A stretch of 64,000 bases of DNA from Glebionis coronaria (taxonomy: Eukaryota; Streptophyta; Magnoliopsida; Asterales; Asteraceae). Positions 12,208 through 22,100 of the stretch are shown piece after piece. The stretch's first letter is position 1, and each line of letters begins with the position of its first letter. The stretch spans positions 387,561,307-387,625,306 of the forward strand of contig CM046878.1 in the NCBI GenBank assembly GCA_025667525.1, read 5' to 3'. A model generated the notes under the pieces. That model was given only the letters and a program-made list of their open reading frames with translations, made no database searches and was not told where the DNA came from. Both the position numbers and the translations under genes were made by a program.

Positions 12208-12604
12208 TACGCTATATCCTTGCGATATTGCTAGAACACTCAGAGTGATACTATTTAGTATTCACAATGATGAGTGGAAATCCTTCCTGTGTTAACATCA
12301 AACAGCACTGCGGTAGGTCATATGCAAGATTCTTTATGAATTGAACATATGTAAAACTGAAAAGCAACAGTGGTTTCATTCTGAATTGATTCAAACTCGT
12401 TTCAGGTTTCTACGCAATATCTTTATGGTCTTGCCAGAACATTCAGAGTGATATTCATTAATATTCACAGTGACGAATGGAAATCCTTCTAGCGTCAACA
12501 TCAAACAGCGCTACGGTAGGTGACTTGTGAGATTCTCATGAATCAAACTTGTGTCAACTGGAAAGCAACAATGGTAAGATTCTTAATGAATCAAACTTGT
12601 TCCA
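12208..12604 (+). repeat. About 200-bp direct dimer repeat in N1, also dimeric in N2
   Basis: Unit 1 begins at TACGC 12208 and unit 2 at TACGC 12411, a period of 203. Shared landmarks are CTTGC or ATTGC then TAGAACA or CAGAACA, CAGAGTGATA, GGAAATCCTTC, GGTAGGT and GGAAAGCAACA. N2 has the same two-unit arrangement at 63028-63420 with a period of 198. No ORF spans it. Confidence 0.75.
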
Positions 12605-13173
12605 GGAATTTGAATTGACGACTTTAATCAAGCGGATATTTATCCAATTGATTCACTCTTTATGTTCGCAGTCTTGCTTTGAGACGGTCGAGTAAAGAGA
12701 ACGGCTAGTACAGCCGCGAAACCCTGTCAAGGAGATTCTTAATTGAATCTACCTGATCACAGGTACGATATTTAATATCGTATAACGGTCTTCACCAACC
12801 GGAGGTAAAACGCTACCGATTTAGGACGAATGTCAAAGCCATTCAGTCCGTGTCTATGTTTTGTCTCGAGAAGGTGGCGTCACGGTGTACTCAGCAAAGT
12901 CAAAGATTCACAACCACATATTCATGCCCAAAGACTTATCCAACAATTGATAGTGTGAGCATGTGGATAAAGACACAAGATCACAAGATGGCAAAGACAA
13001 GTCAAGAATGATTTGAAGATCTCAAGACTAAAAGACAAAGTCGAAAGACAACGACAAAGGCTCAAAGTTCACAGCATGAAGGAACAAAACTATTGTTACA
13101 CGTTCAAGACTCATTTATGACGAAATTCATAAATCTCCATTGGAATCCAAATATCAAAGAGGAATGACCTCAC
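12605..13173 (+). other. N1 conserved noncoding 3' block
   Basis: The segment 12650-12870 matches N2 63460-63680, with landmarks such as TTCACTCTTTATGTTCGCAG and CCGGAGGTAAAA. After about 12900 the two diverge but both stay rich in CAAGA/CAAAGAC. No ORF is seen. Confidence 0.6.
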
Positions 13174-13185
13174 ATTGGGGGAGAT
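13174..13185 (+). other. N1 polypurine tract
   Basis: ATTGGGGGAGAT lies immediately before the 3' LTR start at 13186, as required for plus-strand priming. Confidence 0.85.
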
Positions 13186-13566
13186 TGTTAGCCTCAAAAT
13201 ATTGAGTCAAACAAGAATGTTCGGTCATAGGTTTCTATTGTAATATTTATTAGAACGTTGTAATAAGTAGTTATTTAGTCGTGGTTCACGGGCTTGGATT
13301 TAAACTAATTAAAGTCCAAAAGACAAGCCCGACCCAATATATAGTCCATTAAAGCCCGCATGTGGGTGGACTATATATACTACCCTCCTAGCATGTTAGG
13401 AGGGTGGATGGTCATTTGTAACTTCTTTTCTTAATCTAATCTCACCAAGTTAATCATTTTCCTCTCTACTTTCTCTCACTACTTTCTCTCTCTAGGAATT
13501 CATCTCTTCTTCTTCTATTTTCTTTCTTTATTCATTGCTTAATCATCACAAATATAAGGGACAACA
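13186..13566 (+). repeat. N1 3' LTR (381 bp)
   Basis: Matches 5457-5837 apart from one A/G change I could see. It is followed by the GAATC target duplication and then Tekay-1 internal sequence. Confidence 0.95.
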
Positions 13567-13571
13567 GAATC

Positions 13572-14870
13572 ATTCTTCGTGAGTGCCATCGAGGTCATGA
13601 ACCTCATGATTATTTGGCTAAAGTTCATTTCCTATCATATCGTAGTTAGTTCTCGGTGAACAACTCTTCATCACTCTTTTGCAGATCACACATTATTTTT
13701 ATAAAGTTAAAACGGTATCCTTTGAGAAAATTTAATTTTCATCACAATAAGGATTATTCAAAGTGAGATTTACAAGTGATTGATATCAAAATGAAGTTGT
13801 TTATGAGACGCTTTGGAAACTTAATTATTTCCATAACAAAGAAATTCTTTGTAAATTTATTTTTGATTCTTATTTAAGAATTAAGCATGAAAATGTTTTT
13901 ACAAATATGATGATAAAATTTTGACGAACTGAGTATTGCATTGTTAATCTTGAAATTGTATATAGTTGCGCGCCTACATACAATTTGGAATGGACTATGC
14001 AAGACTGATTAGTAGTCACCATAAAACTAATGAATAAACACTACATTTTCTTTGAGGATTGTGAAAGATTAAAATTTTAATGAGATCTGCAAGAAGTGAA
14101 AAATAAGGACATAATGTTAGGGACACCTACATATGTGCCTGTAGCATCTATTCTTCTGAGTTGAATTTACTTATCTGTGGAAATTGTCTTATTTGAAAAT
14201 TGACAATTCCGTTCTTGTCCAATTCCCCCGTAGTGAGATTCTTAGGAAAAGCATTTGATTATCGAATGTTGATAGCCGACTGGATGTATCGACGTTCTTA
14301 TCATTTCTTATGGTTTGATTTCATTTGAATGACCTGGGTAACGATCCAAGGAGCTTTTGAATGCGTACTCAAATTATGAAAACATGGAATATATTCATAT
14401 TCATTAAATGCTTTCGTCTGTATCTGATTTGAAATTCTCTCGCGTAGATTATGCGTTGACCTTACTCTTTTAATAGTAGTTGTGTATCCTAATATCCCTG
14501 AATTTGTGAAGGATTATGAATTATTATTAGTCTTTTGAGAAGTTCCCATCTTATCGACGGCAATGAAACTGGAAAGTTGATAGTGCCAGTAGAATGGATT
14601 GATTGATTATGACATGACGACATTGTCTTAATTGATGGGAACTCGGATAGAATTCCCCTAAATGATAAGATGTTGATTATCAAAAGTGATCTAAATAATT
14701 CTTGACGGATGCCCGTATCCTGCATTTAGACTTGAGATTATACCGTGAATGATTGTGAATTAGTTATAAATATTATAATCTAGAAAGAACCTAATATGAA
14801 TTTATTAAAAGATGTTTATGTTATCTGAAACCTTAGTAAGTATTTATTGATGACTTACCTAGAGTTTTGC
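13572..14870 (+). pseudogene. Tekay-1 internal region, gag end/protease remnant, not resolved
   Basis: Lies between the N1 insertion and the first recognisable RT motif. All frames are closed and I could not place a protease DTG/DSG motif. It is assigned to Tekay-1 only by position. A short minus-strand ORF at 14489-14725 has no recognisable features. Confidence 0.4.
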
Positions 14871-17780
14871 CATTACGGCAAGTTGAAATTGGTATTGATT
14901 ATATTCCCGGTGCTGCACTTGTGGCTTGTGCACTGTACGTCAGCACCATCTGAATTAAAGGAATTACCGTACAACTGAGAGAGTTGTCGGAGAAATATTT
15001 TATTATACCAAGCCTGTCATCCTGAAGAGCTATGGTGTTATCATTCCTTATATTTATAGATTACTGTGACTGAGTAAATTGACAATCGAAAACGATATCC
15101 ATAACTCGAAATGGAAGATATGTTCGATAATTTACAAGGTTCTAGCGTATGTTTTAAAGATTTGATCCACGACATGGTTATCATCAACTTCGCATCTGCG
15201 AAAAAGATTATCTATTCCAATCACTACATCCGGTACTTGTAATGAATGTTATGAGTTTCACGTGATGACGTTTGGATTGACTAATGCACATGTAGTATTC
15301 ATAAATTTGGTGAATCACGTGTGTAGGCTGTAATTTGATAAATTCATGCTCGTGATCATTAAGGATTATTTATTTGTTTGTATATAAGAATAAGAATGAG
15401 TTAATAATTATTTATAGATTGCCCTGAATTGGCCGAACAATGAAAACATGTACCTTAAATATTTAACATAAGACTTAAGACTTAATTCTTTACACGATTT
15501 AACCGTGTGAATAATAGATAATGGAAGCTATATTGACTTTTCAAAGATTTGAACCATTAACGCTTAGGGATTAAAAACTTAATCCTTTACATAAAATGAC
15601 CGTTGGATTAATAATGGTAAGATGTATGCATATTGACTCTTCAAAAATTTAGAGCCCTTTTAAGACTTTGGATTTTACCAAAAAGAAATGGAAATATGTT
15701 TTGACAAATGTTTTAACAAAGGATTTTTAAAGGGATTATTCCCTTATACACAAACCATTTAACTAAACTTCTGTTTAGGGGTAAATGTTTGTGTATACCT
15801 CAAGATTACTTAAGGAGTATTGAGTAAAACCATTTATACCATAACCTGAAAACTTAAAACGACAATTTTTGCTTTTCAAACTAAGAAAACTTTGACCAAA
15901 GTATAAACAAAGGTTTTTCGAACATTTACGAATCTTATTAAATATTTTCGATAAATCAACAAAAATCTTGTTAATTAAATTTAAAATTTATTTTGAACAT
16001 TTTATATGATTGGTCGAACTAAGAAATTTAAAAATTTTACGTTTACGTTTCATAAAACTTAAATAATTATTATTTAATTAATTGTAATAAATTATCGACG
16101 CTTTAGACGTCAGATTGAGTAAAACTGATAAAAATGATAGTAAATATGAAACTAAAACATAGAAGATATGAAGAAAGAATTTTGAATAAATACGGTTATG
16201 ATATTTATTTCATGAGGAAAGTGAACATAATTTCTGACGCATAATATAGAAAGAATATCTGAGTAAATTGTGGATATGATAATTATTTATCTGGAAAAGT
16301 GAATGTAGATACCGACGCATTATGTAGAAAAGATAAAGAACCAGTTAGGACATGTTCCTTAATAATGAAGGTGCAAAATAAATTGCCGAACGATATAAAA
16401 TAAACAATGTTTGTAAAGAAAAAAAAGATAATATAAATAGTGAAAGGTTTCACGGCTAGTGTGAACCATTAGAATTGAGAAACCGATAAGCGTTAAGTGT
16501 TTTAAAGGCCGTTTGTGGTTGCCTAAATATGGAAGATTGTGAGATATAGTTAAATTGGAAATCTTGTACGTATAAGTATTATATGTATGACATTTATGAC
16601 TAAAAGTATCTTTGTCTGAAGAAGTTGCACTGATGGCAATTATGAAGGCAGATATCGCCTCATACATTAGTAAACGTCTAGCTATTGCAAACGTCATCAT
16701 CTGAATTTGATTCGATTTGGGTCGTCGTCGACAGACTGACCAAATCTGCTAATATCATTCCCGTTAATGATAAATGCAAAAGAGTTATGTAAACATAGTG
16801 TGCCTGTATCGAACATCTTTATCAAGATCCTCGCTTCGCATCAAATTTCTAGAGATTTGCTCAGAAGTCATTGAGAACGAACCTTGATGAGAGTACTATG
16901 TACCACCCCAAATCGAAGGGACGAGGTAAAGTAACGATACAAGGTAATATAAGTGCTGTTTTGTGTTTGAATGATTGACCTTTGGTAATGAATCGTATAA
17001 TCGTTTTCCTTTGGAGAGATTACCATTGATAATTATCGTATTAGGATTGAAATCGAATCTTGTTAGAATCTATATTAGAGCATCTGTAAGCAGGAGTTGA
17101 GATAAAGACACCCGACATACACCCACTGTGAGTTGGACATGTCTTTTAGATTTAAGGTTTCCTATGATGGCGAACCTATCCTTACAAAATACCCGACCCG
17201 CGAGACCTGAAATGATTGTTGAAATTAGGATCTGATTATTGACTGCCGGTAGTGGGCAGGAGGTTATGTGAATATGAAATGTAGATCTTGAAGTGCCAGA
17301 TGGGTAGCGAAGTTATGCCAAAAAATTTAACCATGGAGAAATGAATTGATTATCTGGAAGATCATGGGATATAAGTCCCCGTTGTATGGGACCATTGAGA
17401 TGATGTGAAAAATTGGTTTGAAAGTCATATAAGCTGGATCTACCCTAGGACTTCGAAGACTGCGTGAATTATGTTTCGTATATCGAACTTGATAGAATAT
17501 CTATCAAGTGAAAATCTGATTGTTCTAAGTAAAGCTTAGATCGGCGAAAAGTTGCATTCATCAGAAACCCGTGAACATCATGGATAGAGAAAGTAAGTCA
17601 ACATTTATCCTGATCTTATTCCCGTAGTTATGTTTGATGAAACTCGCGTATTGTAATGAATTGCACTTGTGAGAAAAGACCGAGTGTGGAGGAAATACCC
17701 ACATGGCTTTAACTCTATAAGAAGCGAGTAGTAAGGTAAGATGATCTTTGAGGACAAAGATCCTGTTTAGGGGTAAATGC
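14871..17780 (+). pseudogene. Tekay-1 pol remnant (RT, RNase H end, integrase), heavily decayed
   Basis: Translating piecewise shows chromovirus pol. LPLRQVEIGIDYIPGAA at about 14870-14925 is the RT lead-in, APSELKELP follows at about 14945, and YEFHVMTFGLTNA lies near 15250. From about 15440 to 16130 the expected RT thumb and most of RNase H are missing, replaced by noncoding A/T-rich sequence. SGKVNVDTDALCRKDKE at about 16290-16340 is the RNase H end. SIWVVVDRLTKSA near 16710 and YHPKSKGRGK near 16905 are integrase. There are stops and frameshifts throughout. The 3' end (FEDK motif near 17750) runs to a short purine stretch before the 3' LTR. No chromodomain could be read. Confidence 0.75.
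15476..15651 (+). repeat. Approx. 90-bp degenerate tandem duplication within Tekay-1 pol remnant
   Basis: ACTTAATTCTTTACA through ATTGACTTTTCAAAGATTT (15476-15556) recurs in changed form as ACTTAATCCTTTACA through ATTGACTCTTCAAAAATTT (about 15568-15651). It lies inside the noncoding segment that replaces RT and RNase H sequence. Confidence 0.6.
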
Positions 17781-17892
17781 TGTGACAATCCGTCAATTTA
17801 TGGTTGATATTTTATTCTCAATATTTGTTTGAAAATATTATTTTAATGATACAATATGAACTCACTTATTTTTGGGAAGAAATTTGGATTTA
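17781..17892 (+). repeat. Tekay-1 3' LTR, first 112 bp
   Basis: Matches 611-722 with one change, then is cut by Athila-1. The last five bases (17888-17892, ATTTA) are the target duplicated on insertion. The LTR resumes at 34614. Confidence 0.92.
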
Positions 17893-19143
17893 TGATTGTT
17901 GTAAATTTAGTCAACTTACCTTTAGGAAAAAGTAGGCAACTAAAAATAGGGCAAGTGTGCACGACGATTTAGGAAAACCGTGTGTGAATGACCCTAGGTG
18001 AGTTCGTTCTCGAGGAGGCAAGTGCGTTGTGTTAAGAGTTGATTTTTGTTTGAGATTATATTGATTGAAAAAGAAATGAGAAAGGAAAGAAAAGACGGTT
18101 ACGAAAACGAATTAAACTACGACGAAAAAGGCGTAAACGTAAAACCGTAAAAACGACGAAAATTAAAATTTTAACCTAAAAATTTCTAAAAATTACTAAA
18201 AATCCCAAATAATATTAAGAGTTTACAAAAAATCCAAACTTGCTAAAACCTTTTAATTAATTAAATAATGACTTTTTAATGCTAATTAAAGCCCTAAAAA
18301 TCACTTTTAATTATTAAAAAGCCCTAAACAAGATTTTATAATTTGTAAACCTCAAAAATATCCTAATTAAGCTAAAAACTATTTTTAAAATTTTTAAAAC
18401 CAAATTAAACTATTTTTAAACACTTAAAAACTATTAAAATGTATTAAATCTTAAATTAAATCTAGAAATTAATTGAAAAGCCTAAAAATTAATTGGAAAG
18501 TGAAAAAGGTCCTATTTTAATGTCTAGAATCTAGGAAAAATGAAAAAAAGTTAAAAATAAAACTTTTAATTTTTGTGAATAAAATAATAATAAAATAATG
18601 CAAAAAATAAAAAGTTTATAAAATAAATTCTAAAAAAAATTCTAAAATCCTAGAATATTATAACTAAGATAAAAATGAAATTTAAAGTTCCTAAAACCCT
18701 TTTTATAATCTTATATTAATTTTTAAAGTTTAATTAAAAACCTAAAATTAAATAAAATTAAAAATTAAAGTTTTTGAAAATCTAACTAGATGAAATCCTC
18801 AAGTTATTAAATTAAAACTTAAAAATTATTTTTCCTAAAATTAAAATTACTGTTTTCTATTTTTAATCTATTTATTAAATTACGGCTAAATTAAAATGCA
18901 TAAAAAATAAATAAACAAAAGGAAAAATATCAACTTAGTTTATAAAAATCTAAAACTGAATAACTTTCCTAGGAAAACTAAATTGGAGCAAAAACACTTA
19001 ATGAATAAGCCACAAATGGCTTATTAGGCCACGGCTTGATTTAATAAGCCCAATCTCAAATGACTTTAAGTTTGTTTTGTTTCCTCCCTTGGTCAGTAAA
19101 AGACCCAAGGGCAGGATGGTAGTGTGTGTGTGCTTTGGCAGTG

Positions 19144-19169
19144 GTGGCGCAGGTTCGAGTCCTGGCCAC
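19144..19169 (+). other. tRNA T-arm-like hairpin with Pol III B-box match (Athila-1 LTR)
   Basis: GGTTCGAGTCC at 19152-19162 fits the B-box consensus. It sits in a hairpin pairing GTGGC and CAGG with CCTG and GCCAC, with one bulged G. T runs at 19189-19199 and 19201-19212 follow, which could act as Pol III stops. No proper A box at the right spacing and no full cloverleaf can be drawn. The identical sequence is at 31662-31687. Confidence 0.5.
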
Positions 19170-20850
19170 GCCAAAATTTTTGAAAATATTTTTTTTTTCT
19201 TTTTTTTTTTTTACACTTGAGCACAGTAACCTTAACTTACTTAAACACAAACACACGTCCAAGTTTGAAGCCTAAGTCACCCTTAATCAAACCAAAAGGT
19301 CTCAGACCTGGTGTTCTTTCCTGTTTTCTTTTTTTGTTGAAAAGGTGGGCAAATGCCCCCCCCCCCCCTTGGAATTCTGTTGCTTTTGATGAGCTTGGTT
19401 CTTATATGGACAAGCAAACCCTCACCCGCAGTTGGCGTGTGGGGGTGTATAACAGGCAGCAAATAAAGGACCAAGCACGACACAAAAAAACAGATACAAA
19501 CAAGCAGGCAGATTTTCAAGTAGAGAAATGCAAATACTCAACCTATGTACGAATCCAATCGAAGCTCAACTAGATAAATCATGCAGCGACAACCAGTTTA
19601 AGCAGACTTAGCATGAAACGCACACAACCAATGAAAAATAGTCAGAGAACTTAACCAAATCAACTTTGCAATCCTTACTACTAAACTGGACCGTATCCTA
19701 CGCACACAAAGATCACAGCTTCACCGACTCTATAAGTTATCAGAAAGCACAGGTTCGAAACTTTTCAAAACTTCAAAATTGACTCCTAGCAATCATTTAA
19801 CTTGAGACTGATTAACTAAATGAACACGAATTCAAGCAGATATGTGAGCACAACTTTAAACTACAAACAAACAAACTCGAATATTACCAAGAATGAACTA
19901 AACTTAGGGTATTAACAGAATGATCAAATCAGCAGCACAAGCAGGCAGATTCTAGGCTAGTACTATGCATACGTCCTAGATTCAAATCCTGCATAAACGA
20001 ACCTAACTGATTACACTCCAAGCAAATTTCAGCTTTACGTTAAACAGTTCAAACAACACTTAGTTAAACACTCACCAACCTTAATCTGAGAACAAACAAT
20101 GCAGCAAGCTAAACAAAAAGTTCAAATGGGCATATTCTAGCACAAACTTAATCAGTTTAAACTAACAAATACCCTAAGTACTATTTCTGACTAAAACTAC
20201 TTAACTAAATTCAAACCGTTCTTTTAATCTAAAATCAATCCTTAATAAACCATCAACTTGATAAACAGATACTCACAAGAATCAATTAGCAAACTAAAGT
20301 AAAAAAAAAGGAAAGGGAGGATTGGCGATACCTGCCCTTGTTTGCATCCAACAAGGGCCAGCTAAGCTCCCCTGACCTCTACCAACAACTAGGTGAGGCA
20401 GGGGTACTTGGACAATAAAATGAGAGATGGGGTGGTTCGTTGAGGTTCAACAACTGAACCGAAGCACCCCGTATGATAAGAACGCTGCTAAGAAAAAAAA
20501 GTAGATCCAAGAATCAAGACTTGAGGTCTTGACTCAGTAAGTGCGCAATAAAAATAAGTCCTTTCTTTTTTTCTTTATCTTTTCAAGAACACTCAACACT
20601 AAGGTTTAATTTAAACTGATTATGAATTAAAACCACAAATTTTGAAAACACTTTTCTTACTTACTGATTAACTTAAACAAATAAAACTTCACAACTCGAA
20701 TTTAAATAGCACAAACTTAAATCATAAAAGCATAAATGAAAATGGAACTCGGATGAAACTTAAAAAACTGCAAACTTTCATTAATTGAAAAGGGGTTTTT
20801 TACATAAAATCCGAGACAGGAAAAAAATGGGATACCACAAACTGGTCCTC

Positions 20851-20857
20851 ATTTATA
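20851..20857 (-). promoter_or_regulatory. Athila-1 LTR TATA box (left LTR)
   Basis: The plus-strand ATTTATA reads TATAAAT on the element strand, inside GGGGTCTATAAATGAGG. It is the best TATA candidate in the LTR for transcription toward gag. The same box is at 33370-33376 in the 5' LTR, the copy that would drive the element. Confidence 0.55.
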
Positions 20858-22089
20858 GACCCCTCGGATCATTCTAGAATTAAAAAATAAAAATAAACCC
20901 TAATCTATTGAATTCCAGAAATACCCTCTTGTAGATTCGGATAAAAATCGAATATGCTGGTTTTTGAATCCTCCTTTTGAATAAGTCTTGAAGACCATGT
21001 GCAAATCCTTGGACGTTTGTGGTAGACAGGCTGGATCAAACGTTCTTGAGCGTTTGATTTCGTTTGGAGGACACGAAACCCTTGAGGATCGTTGATTCTC
21101 TGGTGCATCTTGTTTTCTTGTGACTGGGTGGGGTTTTGGGGACCAGGGGTTGAGAGTGATGGGAGTTTAAAAGTGGGTTCGGGTTTAATTGATGCTCAAT
21201 CACTAATCTGGAATAGATTAGGTATTAATCATGAACTTTTGATTTGGGGGAAATATTTAGGGTTTATAAAGATAAACGTGTTTGATCTTTTGGGAATAGG
21301 TTAATTGTGTTTAAGGGGAAAAAGGGAAACACGTTTAAGAGTAAACGTATTATTTACTTAAGGGTCAAACGGGTTTTGGGGTATGGGTATGGGTAAATGG
21401 TTTGGGTGGGTCGGGTTTGATGAGGTGTCAGATGGGGGTTGGCTGGTGGGGTTTGATTGCCTCCCAAAATTGCCCCCTAATGTTTTCCATTTCTTCACTT
21501 TGTATTAAAATTGCCCAAATTATTTTTCCTTTGTAAATAACTTTGGGGAGTTGTCAGTTTTGGCACATATTGTTTCCATACTTCAAACAAGGACTAAACA
21601 TGAATTTCCTTCAATATTCAAGGGCTGAATTTGCCATATCTTCAAACTTCAAGGCTTTGACTTGTTGGTTGACTTCTTGGAGGACCATATTTGACAATTT
21701 ACATTTGATGAGGGACTAATTTTGCCAATTCTTCAATGTTAAGGGTCCTTTTTGTAATTTTGACAAACTTTAGGGACCAAACTTGTAATTATGAAGATAC
21801 AAGGGTATAAAGTGTCAATTCTTCAAACTTGGAGGACCAATCTTCAATATTCTTTAAATCTTCAAGGGTTTTCTTTGGAAAATTCCTCACTAGGGCTTGG
21901 TTCATCGTGCGGCTTCGTTTCCCGTGTTCGTTTTTGCGTGATTCTTATGATCTTTTGTCATTTTCTCAATATCCGTACCTAAAATACACAAGCAACAAAC
22001 ACAAGCATATATTTGGGTATTTTGATGATATTTAATGCATTTTAAGTCCAAAAAGAACGATGAAACCATGTATAAAAGCCGTCTCATCA

Positions 22090-22100
22090 CTCCCCCATAC
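22090..22100 (-). other. Athila-1 polypurine tract
   Basis: On the element strand GTATGGGGGAG abuts the 3' LTR start TGATGAG. Confidence 0.85.

Larger units (their letters stand above)
5457..13566 (+). mobile_element. N1: non-autonomous LTR retrotransposon with coiled-coil ORF, complete (8,110 bp)
   Basis: Flanked by GAATC at 5452-5456 and 13567-13571. It has identical-length 381-bp LTRs (one difference seen), TGGTATCA primer-binding site and a GGGGGAGAT polypurine tract. The internal part has a repeat-rich leader (5853-6893), a single broken ORF (6894-10475), and 2.7 kb of noncoding sequence (10476-13173). That noncoding half contains hairpin units and a 200-bp dimer. No capsid, protease, integrase or RT motif was found in either strand. 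N2 at 52244 has the same organisation. The ORF resembles the linker between gag and protease that I remember from Asteraceae 'TNT 1-94' copia models, which suggests a copia origin; this is from memory. Confidence 0.88.
17893..22089 (-). repeat. Athila-1 3' LTR (left copy, 4,197 bp)
   Basis: On the plus strand it begins TGATTGTTG and ends GTCTCATCA; as an element LTR it reads TGATGAGACGG to CAACAATCA. It matches 30409-34608 almost throughout. Small ORFs inside (for example 19217-19573, 21092-21304) recur in the other LTR and are not genes. It contains an A/T-rich stretch (18150-18950), a 13-C run near 19346-19358, a tRNA-like hairpin at 19144-19169 and a minus-strand TATA box at 20851. Confidence 0.95.

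Noticed and set aside
19101..19172. Functional tRNA gene
   Set aside because: Only the T arm and B box fit; no matching 5' acceptor strand, D arm or anticodon arm at the right spacing.
19217..19573. 118-codon ORF with near-identical copy at 31735-32091
   Set aside because: Both lie in the two Athila-1 LTRs, on the strand opposite to the element and across a C13 run; duplication reflects the LTR pair, not a gene family.
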